Positions 37,607 through 46,272 of a stretch of DNA of 64,000 nt are shown piece by piece (the stretch's first letter is position 1; the number at the start of each line of letters is the position of its first letter). The DNA comes from UBA1351 sp963677625 (GTDB lineage Bacteria > Bacillota > Clostridia > Lachnospirales > Vallitaleaceae), in contig CAXXSW010000011.1 in NCBI GenBank assembly GCA_963677625.2, positions 248,001-312,000 on the forward strand. Reading direction: 5' to 3'. The notes under the pieces are model-generated. The model was not told the origin of the DNA, searched no databases, and was given only the letters and a program-made list of their open reading frames with translations. Made by a program: the position numbers and the translations under genes.

Positions 37607-37624
37607 AGCTTCCGTGATTAACAT

Positions 37625-37752
37625 CATATAACAAACGATTTCCAACACTCAATTCGCTAACCGAGTCACCCCTGCATTAGCCCACCCAAAGGGTCCCGGG
37701 CATGAGCAAGGCCTGTAAGCTCATTGGCGTCGTAAACCGAAGACCGTTATGC
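37625..37752 (+). repeat. attC-like site 24
   Basis: R'' CATATAAC, R' GTTATGCG. TTT/AAA subtype. GTGATTAA upstream pairs perfectly with TTAATCAC at the cassette's own start. Confidence 0.84.
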
Positions 37753-37785
37753 GAAACTTAATACTACTTTACAGGAGGAACTGCT

Positions 37786-38316
37786 TTGTTAGATAAATTT
37801 ATGACAGATAGATTAGTAATTAGAATGTTGCAAGAGAATGATAAGGAATCATTGTATAGAAATCACCTAGCTGAAGACTTTAAGAGATGGTTTCCGAACG
37901 AAGTTTATGATGACACAGATGATGCAGCTGAAGCAATTGACTTCTTTTGTTCTTGTGTTAGGGATGAAGAACTGCCATTTGTTCTAGCCATCGAGCTTCA
38001 AGAAGATGGTAATCTGATTGGAGACATAGGGATTAATGAAGTCGATGGTAAAGACGATGAAATTGAAATCGGTTTTAGCATAAAACCAGAGTATGGAAAC
38101 AGAGGGTTTGCAACAGAAGCATTGAAGGCGATGTGTGATTTCGCTTCTGCTAGGTTCAAGATTGATACATTGCATGGAAGGGCACTTAAAGGTAATGATG
38201 CATCGATACGGGTTCTATCTAAATGTGGTTTCACATACAAAGAACTGGAAATGGGTGCTGAGGATGATCCATATGGCTACGGGATGATGGTATATAAACT
38301 GGAGTTTAGGAAATAG
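37786..38316 (+). CDS. Cassette 25: GNAT acetyltransferase (RimJ/RimL type)
   Basis: 176 residues with the GNAT fold in the RimJ/RimL variant: TDRLVIRML, IGDIGINEVDG, IGFSIKPEYGNRGFATEAL (acetyl-CoA loop GNRGFA) and NDASIRVLSKCGF. It should transfer an acetyl group from acetyl-CoA to an amine such as a protein N-terminus, a small molecule or an antibiotic. The TTG start follows AGGAGG; an ATG lies five codons later. Confidence 0.8.
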   Translation: MLDKFMTDRLVIRMLQENDKESLYRNHLAEDFKRWFPNEVYDDTDDAAEAIDFFCSCVRDEELPFVLAIELQEDGNLIGDIGINEVDGKDDEIEIGFSIKPEYGNRGFATEALKAMCDFASARFKIDTLHGRALKGNDASIRVLSKCGFTYKELEMGAEDDPYGYGMMVYKLEFRK

Positions 38317-38335
38317 AAATGGCCGTATTAAGCAT

Positions 38336-38461
38336 CGCATAACAAACGATTTCCAACACTGCGATCGCTAACCGAGGCGGAATCGCATTAGGGGTTCGCA
38401 AGCTCACACCCATGAGCTCATCCTGTAAGCTCCTTGCATCGTAAACCGACGGGCGTTATAT
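38336..38461 (+). repeat. attC-like site 25
   Basis: R'' CGCATAAC, R' GTTATATG. TTT/AAA subtype. GTATTAAG upstream pairs with CTTAATAC at its own start. Confidence 0.84.
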
Positions 38462-38493
38462 GAAATATTGTTTCTGTTTCGAAAGGAGTAGGT

Positions 38494-38934
38494 ATGCATC
38501 TGAATCGAATAATTCCAAAGGTTGTTGAATTCGTTCCAGAAGGTTTTGATAAGTGTGATATCGTTGAACTTCTAGCTCTACATCAGATTGAATATGAGGA
38601 AATGAATATCATTGTAACAGACGAAATTTAGTTTATTGATTGTGGAGGGAATCTTGAATCCATTTCTTACAATATCTGTGGTGCTGATTTGATGGCTAAA
38701 TGGGGTGAGTATATGAGTTTATCCTACGATTCCAAGTTTACTAATAGAAGTATTCATTTAGATTGTTGTAATAAAGAAGTAGCGTTAGAAGATTTGAATT
38801 ATCATTTTGATGTTGGATTTTCTAAGTTTGTAATAGAGTTAATAAATCCAAGTTGTCCAGTTACAGACAATGTATTGGCTCAATTAGAGCAAATAGTTGG
38901 TAGTGAATTGAAATGCATTTATGTTAATGTATAG
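38494..38934 (+). pseudogene. Cassette 26: small cysteine-containing protein gene with in-frame amber codon
   Basis: From the ATG after GAAAGGAG, one frame runs to 38934 with a single TAG at 38629. The text on both sides reads as one protein (EMNIIVTDEI, stop, FIDCGGNLESISYNICGADL), including Cys pairs like a zinc-ribbon. A CAG-to-TAG change would explain it. The upstream part alone is 45 residues. It is either a pseudogene or a read-through gene; I favour pseudogene. Confidence 0.6.
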
Positions 38935-38952
38935 GGCGGGTCAACAATACAT

Positions 38953-39080
38953 CATATAACATACGATTTCCAACACTCAATTCGCTAACCGAGTCACCCT
39001 TGCATTAGCTCACCCAGAGGGTCCCGGGCATGAGCAAGGCCTGTAAGCTCATTGGCGTCGTAAACCGAAGAACGTTAGAC
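38953..39080 (+). repeat. attC-like site 26
   Basis: R'' CATATAAC, R' GTTAGACG. TTT/AAA subtype. The R' differs from the usual GTTAT form because the next cassette begins GTTAGACG. Confidence 0.83.
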
Positions 39081-39124
39081 GAAATTGATCACTACTTTAA
39101 TACAAAGGGGATATTACTCGAAAT

Positions 39125-39625
39125 ATGAAGAACCAATTGAAAGAATTATTTATTCAACATAAATTATTGGGTGAACCATTATCATTAATAATAGAGTGGG
39201 CAATTGACATGTTGGAATATGTGGATGATGAAGATATAATTAATCTTTCTGGTCTATATGCGCATGAAGTAAATGAGGTCTATCAATATATTCATAACAT
39301 TCTTGAAGACGATTTTAATATAACATATGAGGCTTTATGTGAAATTGCTGGAAAGCTAATTGTGTCAAAGTCGGAAGAGTACTACTCTAATAATCTGGAA
39401 ACCCATGAATTTGACCTGCTAATAGATAAACTTAGAATAAGATTAGATGAACCAGATTGGTTAGTAGTGCTGTCACGAAATGCAGAGTATGCAATTGATA
39501 TTGATAACTATGTAATTCCTTTTCATAAAGAGTTAGATTATATTGTTGAACTTTGGAAATCATATCCTGAGCATTCTGAATTTATAAGTCACTATAATAG
39601 AGAAGAATCCAACAAACGATTATGA
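39125..39625 (+). CDS. Cassette 27: hypothetical helical protein
   Basis: 166 residues, acidic, mostly helical, no membrane segment. The pattern (IIEWAIDMLEYVDDEDIINLSGL, NEVYQYIHNIL) looks like an immunity-type or DUF-type helical bundle, but I cannot name a family. AAAGGGG lies 14 bases before the ATG, rather far. Confidence 0.62.
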   Translation: MKNQLKELFIQHKLLGEPLSLIIEWAIDMLEYVDDEDIINLSGLYAHEVNEVYQYIHNILEDDFNITYEALCEIAGKLIVSKSEEYYSNNLETHEFDLLIDKLRIRLDEPDWLVVLSRNAEYAIDIDNYVIPFHKELDYIVELWKSYPEHSEFISHYNREESNKRL

Positions 39626-39648
39626 GTGGAAGATTCCGTGATAAACTT

Positions 39649-39777
39649 CGTCTAACAAACGATTTCCAACACTGCGATCGCTAACCGAGTCAGGCCTGCA
39701 TTAGGGCGTCGAGCAAGCTCTCAACCCATGAGCAGACCCTGTAAGCTCCTTGCGTCGTAAACCGAAGACCGTTATCT
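39649..39777 (+). repeat. attC-like site 27
   Basis: R'' CGTCTAAC, R' GTTATCTG. TTT/AAA subtype. The unusual R'' is the exact complement of its own unusual start, GTTAGACG. This is a compensatory pair. Confidence 0.87.
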
Positions 39778-39830
39778 GAAAGATACTGACTCGTTAACTC
39801 GTACAGAGTAATTTATTGCAAGGGGGATAT

Positions 39831-40259
39831 ATGAAGAAGGTCATCCCGTTTTTCATCGTTATAATAAGTATTCTTTTTATAGGTCTTAGTTTCGTTAATT
39901 ATTATACATATATTGATAAATCAGATTCGATTAATGATGCAGATGAGAAACTTATTAAGAAGTTCAGATCGAATCATGACTATACATTCGATGAACTTAA
40001 GGAATTACAGATTGAATATCTTGATGATGTATCAGGTTTCAGAATATATTTAGTTGAATATGGAGGTGACATTACAATGGGCTCATTAACAGGATGGGAG
40101 ATTGATGAATATGTATTTCCAATAGGTGCTTCAACTAAGATTATAGGTGTCAAGGATAACAAACTCTATGTTTCTGGGAAATTGATATATGAAACATCGA
40201 TAGATATTCCAATGCTTTATGATTTGGTATATTCACTATATGAGAAAGAGGGATATTGA
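39831..40259 (+). CDS. Cassette 28: single-pass membrane protein
   Basis: 142 residues. One N-terminal membrane helix (VIPFFIVIISILFIGLSFV) followed by an acidic extracellular domain of about 110 residues. AAGGGGG precedes the ATG; an in-frame ATG 15 bases upstream is less well placed. No family recognised. Confidence 0.65.
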   Translation: MKKVIPFFIVIISILFIGLSFVNYYTYIDKSDSINDADEKLIKKFRSNHDYTFDELKELQIEYLDDVSGFRIYLVEYGGDITMGSLTGWEIDEYVFPIGASTKIIGVKDNKLYVSGKLIYETSIDIPMLYDLVYSLYEKEGY

Positions 40260-40283
40260 ATATCATAGGTCCTCAGTATCCAT

Positions 40284-40412
40284 CATATAACATACGATTC
40301 AGCAACACTGCGATCGCTAACCGAGCCGCCTACCGCATTAGGCCACCCAGAGGGTCCCGGCCATGAGCGGTGGCTGTAAGCTCCTTGCGTCGTGAACCGA
40401 GGTCCGTTATAT
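40284..40412 (+). repeat. attC-like site 28
   Basis: R'' CATATAAC, R' GTTATATG. TTC/GAA subtype. One mismatch with its own start GTTATCTG, but CTCAGTATC still extends the pairing. Confidence 0.8.
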
Positions 40413-40442
40413 GAAACTGCTTCTGTCTGTTTGGAGGATGAA

Positions 40443-40919
40443 ATGAGACGTACAAATTTAACAATTTCAATTTTGGTTATCCTAGGACTAGTAATAATCT
40501 CTCTTGTGTTGTTTGGACAGACTAAGACGATGTTATATAGTCGCAATGAGGATGAATACAAAGAAAATGCATGGAAGCAGATAAATGAATTTTATCCAGA
40601 TGTTGCTGTAAGATTAGCTATGAGTTCAGAAGATTTTTTTGAACAGAAATTAGATAAGATATATGATTTTACATACCTTGGCAATAAGACGCATGTTGTA
40701 TTTGATGAGTATTGGAAGTATGCAGAAGTTTATGGGTTAGATAAGGGTTTTGAAGCAATATTATTGGAAGATGATGGAACAACTATTGAGGTAAATAATG
40801 AAGATAGAAGTTTAATTGTAATAAAGTATGGGTGTTATTTTAGTGAAATACATGATGATATTAGCTTTGTTTATGATATAGATGAAGGCAAAGTACTTGG
40901 AACATTTGGGATTATGTAA
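40443..40919 (+). CDS. Cassette 29: membrane-anchored protein, copy 3 of 3
   Basis: Third copy of the cassette 3 gene (differences include AEVYG for AKVYG). It is preceded by an attC of different origin and followed by the same attC body as the other two copies, which shows that the attC travels with the gene to its left. Confidence 0.72.
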   Translation: MRRTNLTISILVILGLVIISLVLFGQTKTMLYSRNEDEYKENAWKQINEFYPDVAVRLAMSSEDFFEQKLDKIYDFTYLGNKTHVVFDEYWKYAEVYGLDKGFEAILLEDDGTTIEVNNEDRSLIVIKYGCYFSEIHDDISFVYDIDEGKVLGTFGIM

Positions 40920-40938
40920 ATGGGTCCAGAAGCAGCAT

Positions 40939-41067
40939 CATATAACATACGATTCAACGACACTGCGATCGCTAACCGAGGCGCCTACCGCATTAGGCCA
41001 CCCAGAGGGTCCCGGCCATGAGCGGTGGCTGTAAGCTCCTTGCGTCGTGAACCGAGGTCCGTTATGT
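40939..41067 (+). repeat. attC-like site 29
   Basis: R'' CATATAAC, R' GTTATGTG. TTC/GAA subtype. Copy of sites 3 and 16. Confidence 0.84.
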
Positions 41068-41120
41068 GAAACTGTTCACCTGTTTTATAACATTATGAAA
41101 TTTACAGATAGGATTATACT

Positions 41121-41387
41121 ATGTTCAAAGTATTATATGGCAATTTAAGATATAGAAGACCGCTTGATATTTTCATTTTACCGATAAAGTACATATGGGT
41201 GGTTTATACTTTGCCGACAATTGTGTTTGTTTTTTTACTTACGTTTAGAAGTGGTGGTGCATTTGGTAATCCAATAATAGAGGAGTTTGGAACTATCAAG
41301 AAGGTTTTGTTTAGATGTTCAGTTGTTTTTATCTCATTTGTGGTATGGGGTATTATCTTTTCGATTGTTAATGATAATATCAGTTGA
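41121..41387 (+). CDS. Cassette 30: 88-residue membrane protein
   Basis: Two membrane helices (IWVVYTLPTIVFVFLLTF and LFRCSVVFISFVVWGIIF) with a short loop. The ribosome binding site (ATAGGAT) is weak. No family recognised. Confidence 0.58.
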   Translation: MFKVLYGNLRYRRPLDIFILPIKYIWVVYTLPTIVFVFLLTFRSGGAFGNPIIEEFGTIKKVLFRCSVVFISFVVWGIIFSIVNDNIS

Positions 41388-41421
41388 TTGACATGTAACT
41401 CAGACGGACGGTGAACAGCAT

Positions 41422-41549
41422 CACATAACAAACGATTTCCAACACTCAATTCGCTAACCGAGTCACCACCGCATTAGCCCACCCAAAGGGTCCCGGGCAT
41501 GAGCGGAGGCTGTAAGCTCATTGGCGTCGTAAACCGAGAGCCGTTATAC
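41422..41549 (+). repeat. attC-like site 30
   Basis: R'' CACATAAC, R' GTTATACG. TTT/AAA subtype. GGTGAACAG upstream extends pairing with its own start. Confidence 0.83.
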
Positions 41550-41858
41550 GACAGTCAACGTAAAGAAACCCGCACTACATCCATGTAGTGCTAACTCCAA
41601 TCAGGCTGAAGTAATATAACTCTACAGTTCTAGGAATCAGAAGTAGGAAGATAGATCAGTGTATCACATTTACTTTTAATCAAGGGAACTATGATTAAGG
41701 AACATTCTGGAAGACACAAGTAAGATAAACTTTTAGATTTATTGAAATATAACAAACCAATGAGACACAGTAAGAAAATGCAATTTTTGCAAAAGGTCAA
41801 CATAATGAAAGTGGGCACACTACGCCGTCCATGGCTTCATTCATAAACGTTGACCGGT
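41544..41858 (+). ncRNA. Cassette 31: gene-poor cassette, type B copy 2
   Basis: Relative of cassette 11. It keeps the GCACTACA/TGTAGTGC hairpin near 41571, the right-end block CTACGCCGTCCATGGCTTC and the complementary ends (GTCAACGT, ACGTTGAC), while the middle has diverged. No gene is seen. The conserved parts are the ends and the hairpin. Confidence 0.4.
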
Positions 41859-41987
41859 CAGATAACATACGATTCAGCGACACTTCCTTCGCTAACCGAG
41901 TCACCTCTGCATTAGGCCACCCAAAGGGTCCCGGCCATGAGCAGAGGCTGTAAGCTCAGGGGCGTCGTGAACCGAGGTCCGTTATAT
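41859..41987 (+). repeat. attC-like site 31
   Basis: R'' CAGATAAC, R' GTTATATG. TTC/GAA subtype. Two mismatches with its own start GTTATACG. Confidence 0.78.
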
Positions 41988-42427
41988 GACAGAATTCCCA
42001 GAGTTCTTAACTCAGAATAAGCAAGTATAGAAGACGGCGATGTACAAGGACATGTTATGCAAGAGGGCTCGTTAAGAACCACGCCGCGCCAGCTCGTAAC
42101 CAACCATCCTAGTCTTCCAGAAGCTGCTATCGCATTCCGCACAAAGGAAGAGTGGGTTATAAACAGAAGACGGTTGATGCGGAATGGCCACTCTAGGAAA
42201 GAGCGTCCTTCGGAACTGTGCCTAGTGGGATGACGTGGCAACACGCACAAGAAGTGTTTTTAATAGAGGAAATCCAAAAGTGCGTGTTCGAGAGCAACTT
42301 GGACATCGCCATTAAAGGTCCGGAAGGATATCAATCTAGTCACTATGAATAGGAAATTGTATTAAAGCTTCCGATTTCCTGTACGACAAGATAATCGCCC
42401 CACGAAGACATTTACTGAGAATTCCGG
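41982..42427 (+). ncRNA. Cassette 32: candidate structured RNA cassette, type A copy 3 (longer)
   Basis: The most diverged type A copy. AAGCTGCT (42121) pairs with AGCAACTT (42293), and CATTCCGCA (42133) with TGCGGAATG (42178). Compared with copy 1, several paired positions changed together. About 100 extra bases lie between the two inner arms and contain their own perfect stem ACACGCAC/GTGCGTGT. No gene is seen. Confidence 0.52.
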
Positions 42428-42555
42428 CACATAACATACGATTTCCAACATTCAATTCGCTAACCGAGACATCCTTGCATTAGCCCACCCAAAGGGTCCC
42501 GGGCATGAGCAAGGCTTGTAAGCTCATTGACGTCGGAAACCGACGTACGTTAGAG
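42428..42555 (+). repeat. attC-like site 32
   Basis: R'' CACATAAC, R' GTTAGAGG. The inner arms TTTCC and GGAAA pair exactly, a variant of the TTT/AAA subtype. Confidence 0.82.
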
Positions 42556-42613
42556 GACATTACACACTAGTTTTTAAACAGATATTTAAATATATTTAGA
42601 GGAGTTTATACCT

Positions 42614-43270
42614 ATGAATAGAGAAGATGTAGTGCTACGAAAGGAAACTGTTTCTGATTATAGAACGGTTGAAGAGTTGACAAGAGAAGCATTTTGGAAT
42701 CACCATGTTCCTGGATGTGATGAACACTATCTTTTACACATAATGAGAAAGGCTGATTCTTTTATACACGAATTGGATATTGTGGCAGAAATTAATGGAA
42801 CAATCGTGGGTAATATTGTTTACACTAAAGCTAAAATTATTGATGATAACGGTACATACCACAATGTGATTTCTTTTGGCCCCATTTCTGTTCTACCAAC
42901 ATTTCAAGGAAAAGGAATTGGTGGTAGACTAATAGAATATACTAAAAAAATTGCTAAAGATGTTGGTTATAAAGCGATTCTTATTTATGGTGACCCAGAC
43001 TATTACAGCAGATTTGGATTTACTGCCGCAGAAAACTACAAAATTGGGACATCTGATAATATGTATGCAGTTCCATTACAGGCGCTGGAATTATATCAAG
43101 GAGCATTGTCTAATATAAGTGGTCGTTTCATTGAAGATGGAATCTATGAGATAGACGAAGTGGCTGCTAAAGAATTTGATAAAGGATTTTTACCTAAAGA
43201 GTTACTCAGTGACCTTCCAACACAACTGAGATTTAGACAGTTGCTGGAAATGAGGACGCCAAGATTATGA
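42614..43270 (+). CDS. Cassette 33: GNAT acetyltransferase (YhbS-like)
   Basis: 218 residues. GNAT core with VLRKETVSDYRTVEELTREA, FGPISVLPTFQGKGIGGRLI (acetyl-CoA loop QGKGIG) and IYGDPDYYSRFGF, the pattern of YhbS-like predicted acetyltransferases. The C-terminal part (EVAAKEFDKGFLPKEL) is typical of the same group. Substrate unknown. Confidence 0.8.
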   Translation: MNREDVVLRKETVSDYRTVEELTREAFWNHHVPGCDEHYLLHIMRKADSFIHELDIVAEINGTIVGNIVYTKAKIIDDNGTYHNVISFGPISVLPTFQGKGIGGRLIEYTKKIAKDVGYKAILIYGDPDYYSRFGFTAAENYKIGTSDNMYAVPLQALELYQGALSNISGRFIEDGIYEIDEVAAKEFDKGFLPKELLSDLPTQLRFRQLLEMRTPRL

Positions 43271-43310
43271 GTATAATCTGTTTACTAGTGGCAACTTCCG
43301 TGTGAAACAT

Positions 43311-43437
43311 CCTCTAACATTATGTTTTCAACACTCACTTCGCTAACCGAGTCACCCTTGCATTAGGTGCTCGTGAACTCGCAACCATGAGCAAGGGTTG
43401 TAAGCTCAGAGGCGTCGTAAACACGGAGACGTTATAC
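43311..43437 (+). repeat. attC-like site 33
   Basis: R'' CCTCTAAC, R' GTTATACG. The body is diverged (TATGTTTTCAACAC, GTCGTAAACACGG). R'' is the exact complement of its own start GTTAGAGG, a second compensatory pair. Confidence 0.85.
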
Positions 43438-43506
43438 GAAATAGGTACCTAGTTAATAGATAGATAAATTAATATAATTACTAGATTATATGGAAGGAGA
43501 ATTATT

Positions 43507-43941
43507 ATGGGTTATGGACATAGAACTTACTATATTACAAGGGACTTAAATATAAACCGACATGCTAATCCAGTTGGGTTAGAATATAAACCTGTTCCAG
43601 AGTATGCAGGTCAAGATGTTGTGAGGTTAAGTTTAATATTGTGGGTTAATGGTAGAGAAGTATTGGATGTTATAGGCATGAATTTCTGGAGATGTAGAAT
43701 TGATGAAGATGGCAAAGACGCAGATTTGTATCCTCTTGATATGCACACAGCTTTGCCTTTTGAGGAAGTCAAAGATCCTGAACTTAAAGACTATTTAGAT
43801 GAACGAAATGAGTATTTGAGAATAACAGAAGACGAGTTTAGGGCAATTGGTGAATTTTTAATTAATGAGTATCCAGAGCAGGAAGAAGATATAAGAAAGA
43901 TAATTAATTATCACTATAGTCAAAGTATTAATCGAAAATAA
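43507..43941 (+). CDS. Cassette 34: hypothetical protein
   Basis: 144 residues, no signal peptide. Begins MGYGHRTYYITRDLNINRH and has a mixed middle and an acidic helical end (TEDEFRAIGEFLINEYPEQ). No family recognised. GGAAGGAG is a good ribosome binding site. Confidence 0.65.
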   Translation: MGYGHRTYYITRDLNINRHANPVGLEYKPVPEYAGQDVVRLSLILWVNGREVLDVIGMNFWRCRIDEDGKDADLYPLDMHTALPFEEVKDPELKDYLDERNEYLRITEDEFRAIGEFLINEYPEQEEDIRKIINYHYSQSINRK

Positions 43942-43988
43942 TCCTTTTTTGACGTAGTAGAATTAGTCTTTACTTCCGGTACATACTT

Positions 43989-44115
43989 CGTATAACATAC
44001 GATTTTCAACACTCAATTCGCTAACCGAGTCGGGGTCGCATAAGGCGTTCGCAGGCTCACAGCCATGAGCTCGCCCTGTATGCTCATTGGCGTCGTAAAC
44101 CGACGGACGTTATAT
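43989..44115 (+). repeat. attC-like site 34
   Basis: R'' CGTATAAC, R' GTTATATG. TTT/AAA subtype. R'' pairs with its own start GTTATACG. The group II intron starts ten bases after the R' G. Confidence 0.84.
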
Positions 44116-44119
44116 GAAA

Positions 44120-46247
44120 GTGCGACCAGCACTTTAAAAATATATAAGTGGTAAGCCATATATTAGGCTGTCTAAGTCGAAAGACCTTTGGACTGCGCTA
44201 TCCACTTGGTGTAACCCTACCTACGGGTGCGTCATTGGTAACGATGGGGTGCTAAGCCGTAGGGACAATATGGGAAATCGGCAAGCCTAAAGCGGATGGA
44301 CTGTTAGGGTAAATGTATCGCTATGATTAAATTAAATGAATCACCGTAAGCTTCGTTAAACGTGAACAGCGAAATAAGGCTGAAACGCTGTAGTCAAAAG
44401 GCACGAGATGGGTTCAATGACTTTTCGTATTGTTGAACAAGTGGATACAATCTCCGGAGTAAAGGTGGAATCTAAGGTGATACGAATTGGCTAGTATATG
44501 GAACTGGGTAAGCCCAATGAATTCCTAATAGGTAGGCTTTTCGTAAGAAAAGTACAACATTCAGTGGGTAGAGGAGGACATGAAAAAGCGAATGCCGATG
44601 AGTAATGATTCGGATAGGAGTTCAAGATTTGCTCTAACCCGAAAGGGTGCAGACTTCATGGTGGTTATCAAAGCGATGAAAGGACTGAAACTTTATGAAT
44701 ACAGAAAAGCAAAATAGCGAAAAGCGTGCGTCTGTAGACGATGGAAGAAAATGGCAGAAGATTAACTGAACTGTTATTGAAAACAAGGTTAATAGACTTC
44801 AGTCAAGGATAGCAAAAGCGGCAAGAGAAGGAAGGTTCAGTCTAATGAAAATCTTACAACACTTGCTGATAAAATCATATTATGCAAAGCTTTTAGCAGT
44901 GAAGAAAGTCATCAGTAACAAAGGGAGTAAAACACCCGGAGTCGATGGCGAGATATGGAATAGCGATAAGAAGAGATATCAAGGTGCAATAAACCTTAAG
45001 AATAAAGGCTACAAAGCAAAACCACTTAGGAGAACATACTTAAAGAAGCCAAATGGGAAATTAAGACCATTAGGTATACCAACGATGCACGATCGTGCTA
45101 TGCAATCACTACATGCTCTAGCCTTAGACCCTATAGCTGAAAGTGTTTTATCTAAGACAGTATTTGGATTTAGGAAATACAGAAGCTGCAATGATGCACA
45201 GAAGTATATCCATACGTGTTTATCTAAAGATATAAGTGGTCAATGGATTCTAGAAGGCGATATTAAAGGATGCTTTGATAACATATCACATCAGTGGTTA
45301 ATGGAAAACGTACCCATGAACAAACGGATTCTAAAACAGTTTTTAAAAGCTGGATTTGTATATAAGAAAGACTTGTATCCAACAAAAGAAGGAACACCAC
45401 AAGGTGGAATTATTTCACCGATTCTTGCAAATTTAACGCTGAATGGAATGGCAGAAATGATAGCCAGAAAATACAGTACAAATACTGTAGGAAATATCTC
45501 AAGATACGCAAATAACCATCGAATTCACGTCATAGTGTATGCCGATGATTTTATCGTAACAGCAAATAATGAAGAAATACTACATCAAGTGAAACAAGAC
45601 ATCGAAGAATTTCTTCTTGTAAGAGGATTGGAACTATCCGAATCCAAAACGTTGATTACTCACATAAACAAAGGATTTGACTTCTTAGGCTGGACAGTCA
45701 GGAAGTACAAAACCAAGTTAATCATAACACCTTCAAAGAAATCAGTAAAGAGTGTTTGCAAAAAGATTAGTGAAACTGTCAGAAAGAACCTGATGCAAAA
45801 GCAAGAAGTTCTTATAAAGGGACTGAATGCAATCATCAGAGGATGGTGTAACTACCATCGAAGTTCATGTGCAAAGAAAGCGTTTCAAACCATAGATAGG
45901 CATGTGTTTTATAGCTTGTGGAACTGGGTGAAACGTAGACATAGCAATAAGCCAAAACAATGGCGAAAGGACAGATATTTCGTTCGGGAAGGTTCAAGAG
46001 ATTGGATTTTTCGAACAGAAAAGGTTAAACTAATATTTGCAAGTGATACTAAAATCAGAAGACATGTACTGATTAAATTTGAGGCCAATCCCTATCTGAG
46101 GGAATATGATGAATATTACAGTAAACGGCGTGTTGCTTGTTAACTCGTGACAGAGTTAATTACAGATAGCTTGAGCCGTATGAGGTGAAAGTCTCAGGTA
46201 CGGTTCTTAGGGGAGAAAGGGAGAGCAATCTCTCTGACTTACCCGAC
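44120..46247 (+). mobile_element. Group II intron inserted in the left end of cassette 35
   Basis: The 5' end is GTGCGACC (GUGYG consensus). About 720 bases of ribozyme domains I-IV precede the reading frame. A 34-base domain V is at 46173-46206 (GAGCC...GGTTC with a GAAA tetraloop), and domain VI follows. The 3' end is CCGAC. Removing 44120-46247 joins GTTATATGAAA to CATCATATTC, which restores pairing with the cassette's right end (ATATGATG). That supports both boundaries independently. Confidence 0.85.
44845..46143 (+). CDS. ltrA: Group II intron reverse transcriptase/maturase
   Basis: 432 residues. Reverse transcriptase blocks are clear: SKTPGVDGEIWN, RRTYLKKPNGKLRPLGIPT, FGFRKYRSC, GTPQGGIISPILANL and the catalytic YADDF near residue 234. 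A thumb/maturase domain X follows (IIRGWCNYHRSS). The C-terminus ends soon after NPYLREYDEYYSKR with no Cys-pair HNH nuclease domain, so it probably uses single-stranded or structured target DNA. It lies inside the intron between domains I-III and V. Confidence 0.9.
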   Translation: MKILQHLLIKSYYAKLLAVKKVISNKGSKTPGVDGEIWNSDKKRYQGAINLKNKGYKAKPLRRTYLKKPNGKLRPLGIPTMHDRAMQSLHALALDPIAESVLSKTVFGFRKYRSCNDAQKYIHTCLSKDISGQWILEGDIKGCFDNISHQWLMENVPMNKRILKQFLKAGFVYKKDLYPTKEGTPQGGIISPILANLTLNGMAEMIARKYSTNTVGNISRYANNHRIHVIVYADDFIVTANNEEILHQVKQDIEEFLLVRGLELSESKTLITHINKGFDFLGWTVRKYKTKLIITPSKKSVKSVCKKISETVRKNLMQKQEVLIKGLNAIIRGWCNYHRSSCAKKAFQTIDRHVFYSLWNWVKRRHSNKPKQWRKDRYFVREGSRDWIFRTEKVKLIFASDTKIRRHVLIKFEANPYLREYDEYYSKRRVAC

Positions 46248-46272
46248 CATCATATTCTGTATAGGAGGACTT

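Noticed and set aside
22304..40561. Minus-strand reading frames repeated in several cassettes (for example 22304-22555, 31312-31536, 40283-40561)
   Set aside because: They start in the attC or run antisense to the cassette 3 gene copies, have no ribosome binding site, and recur only because the DNA is duplicated.
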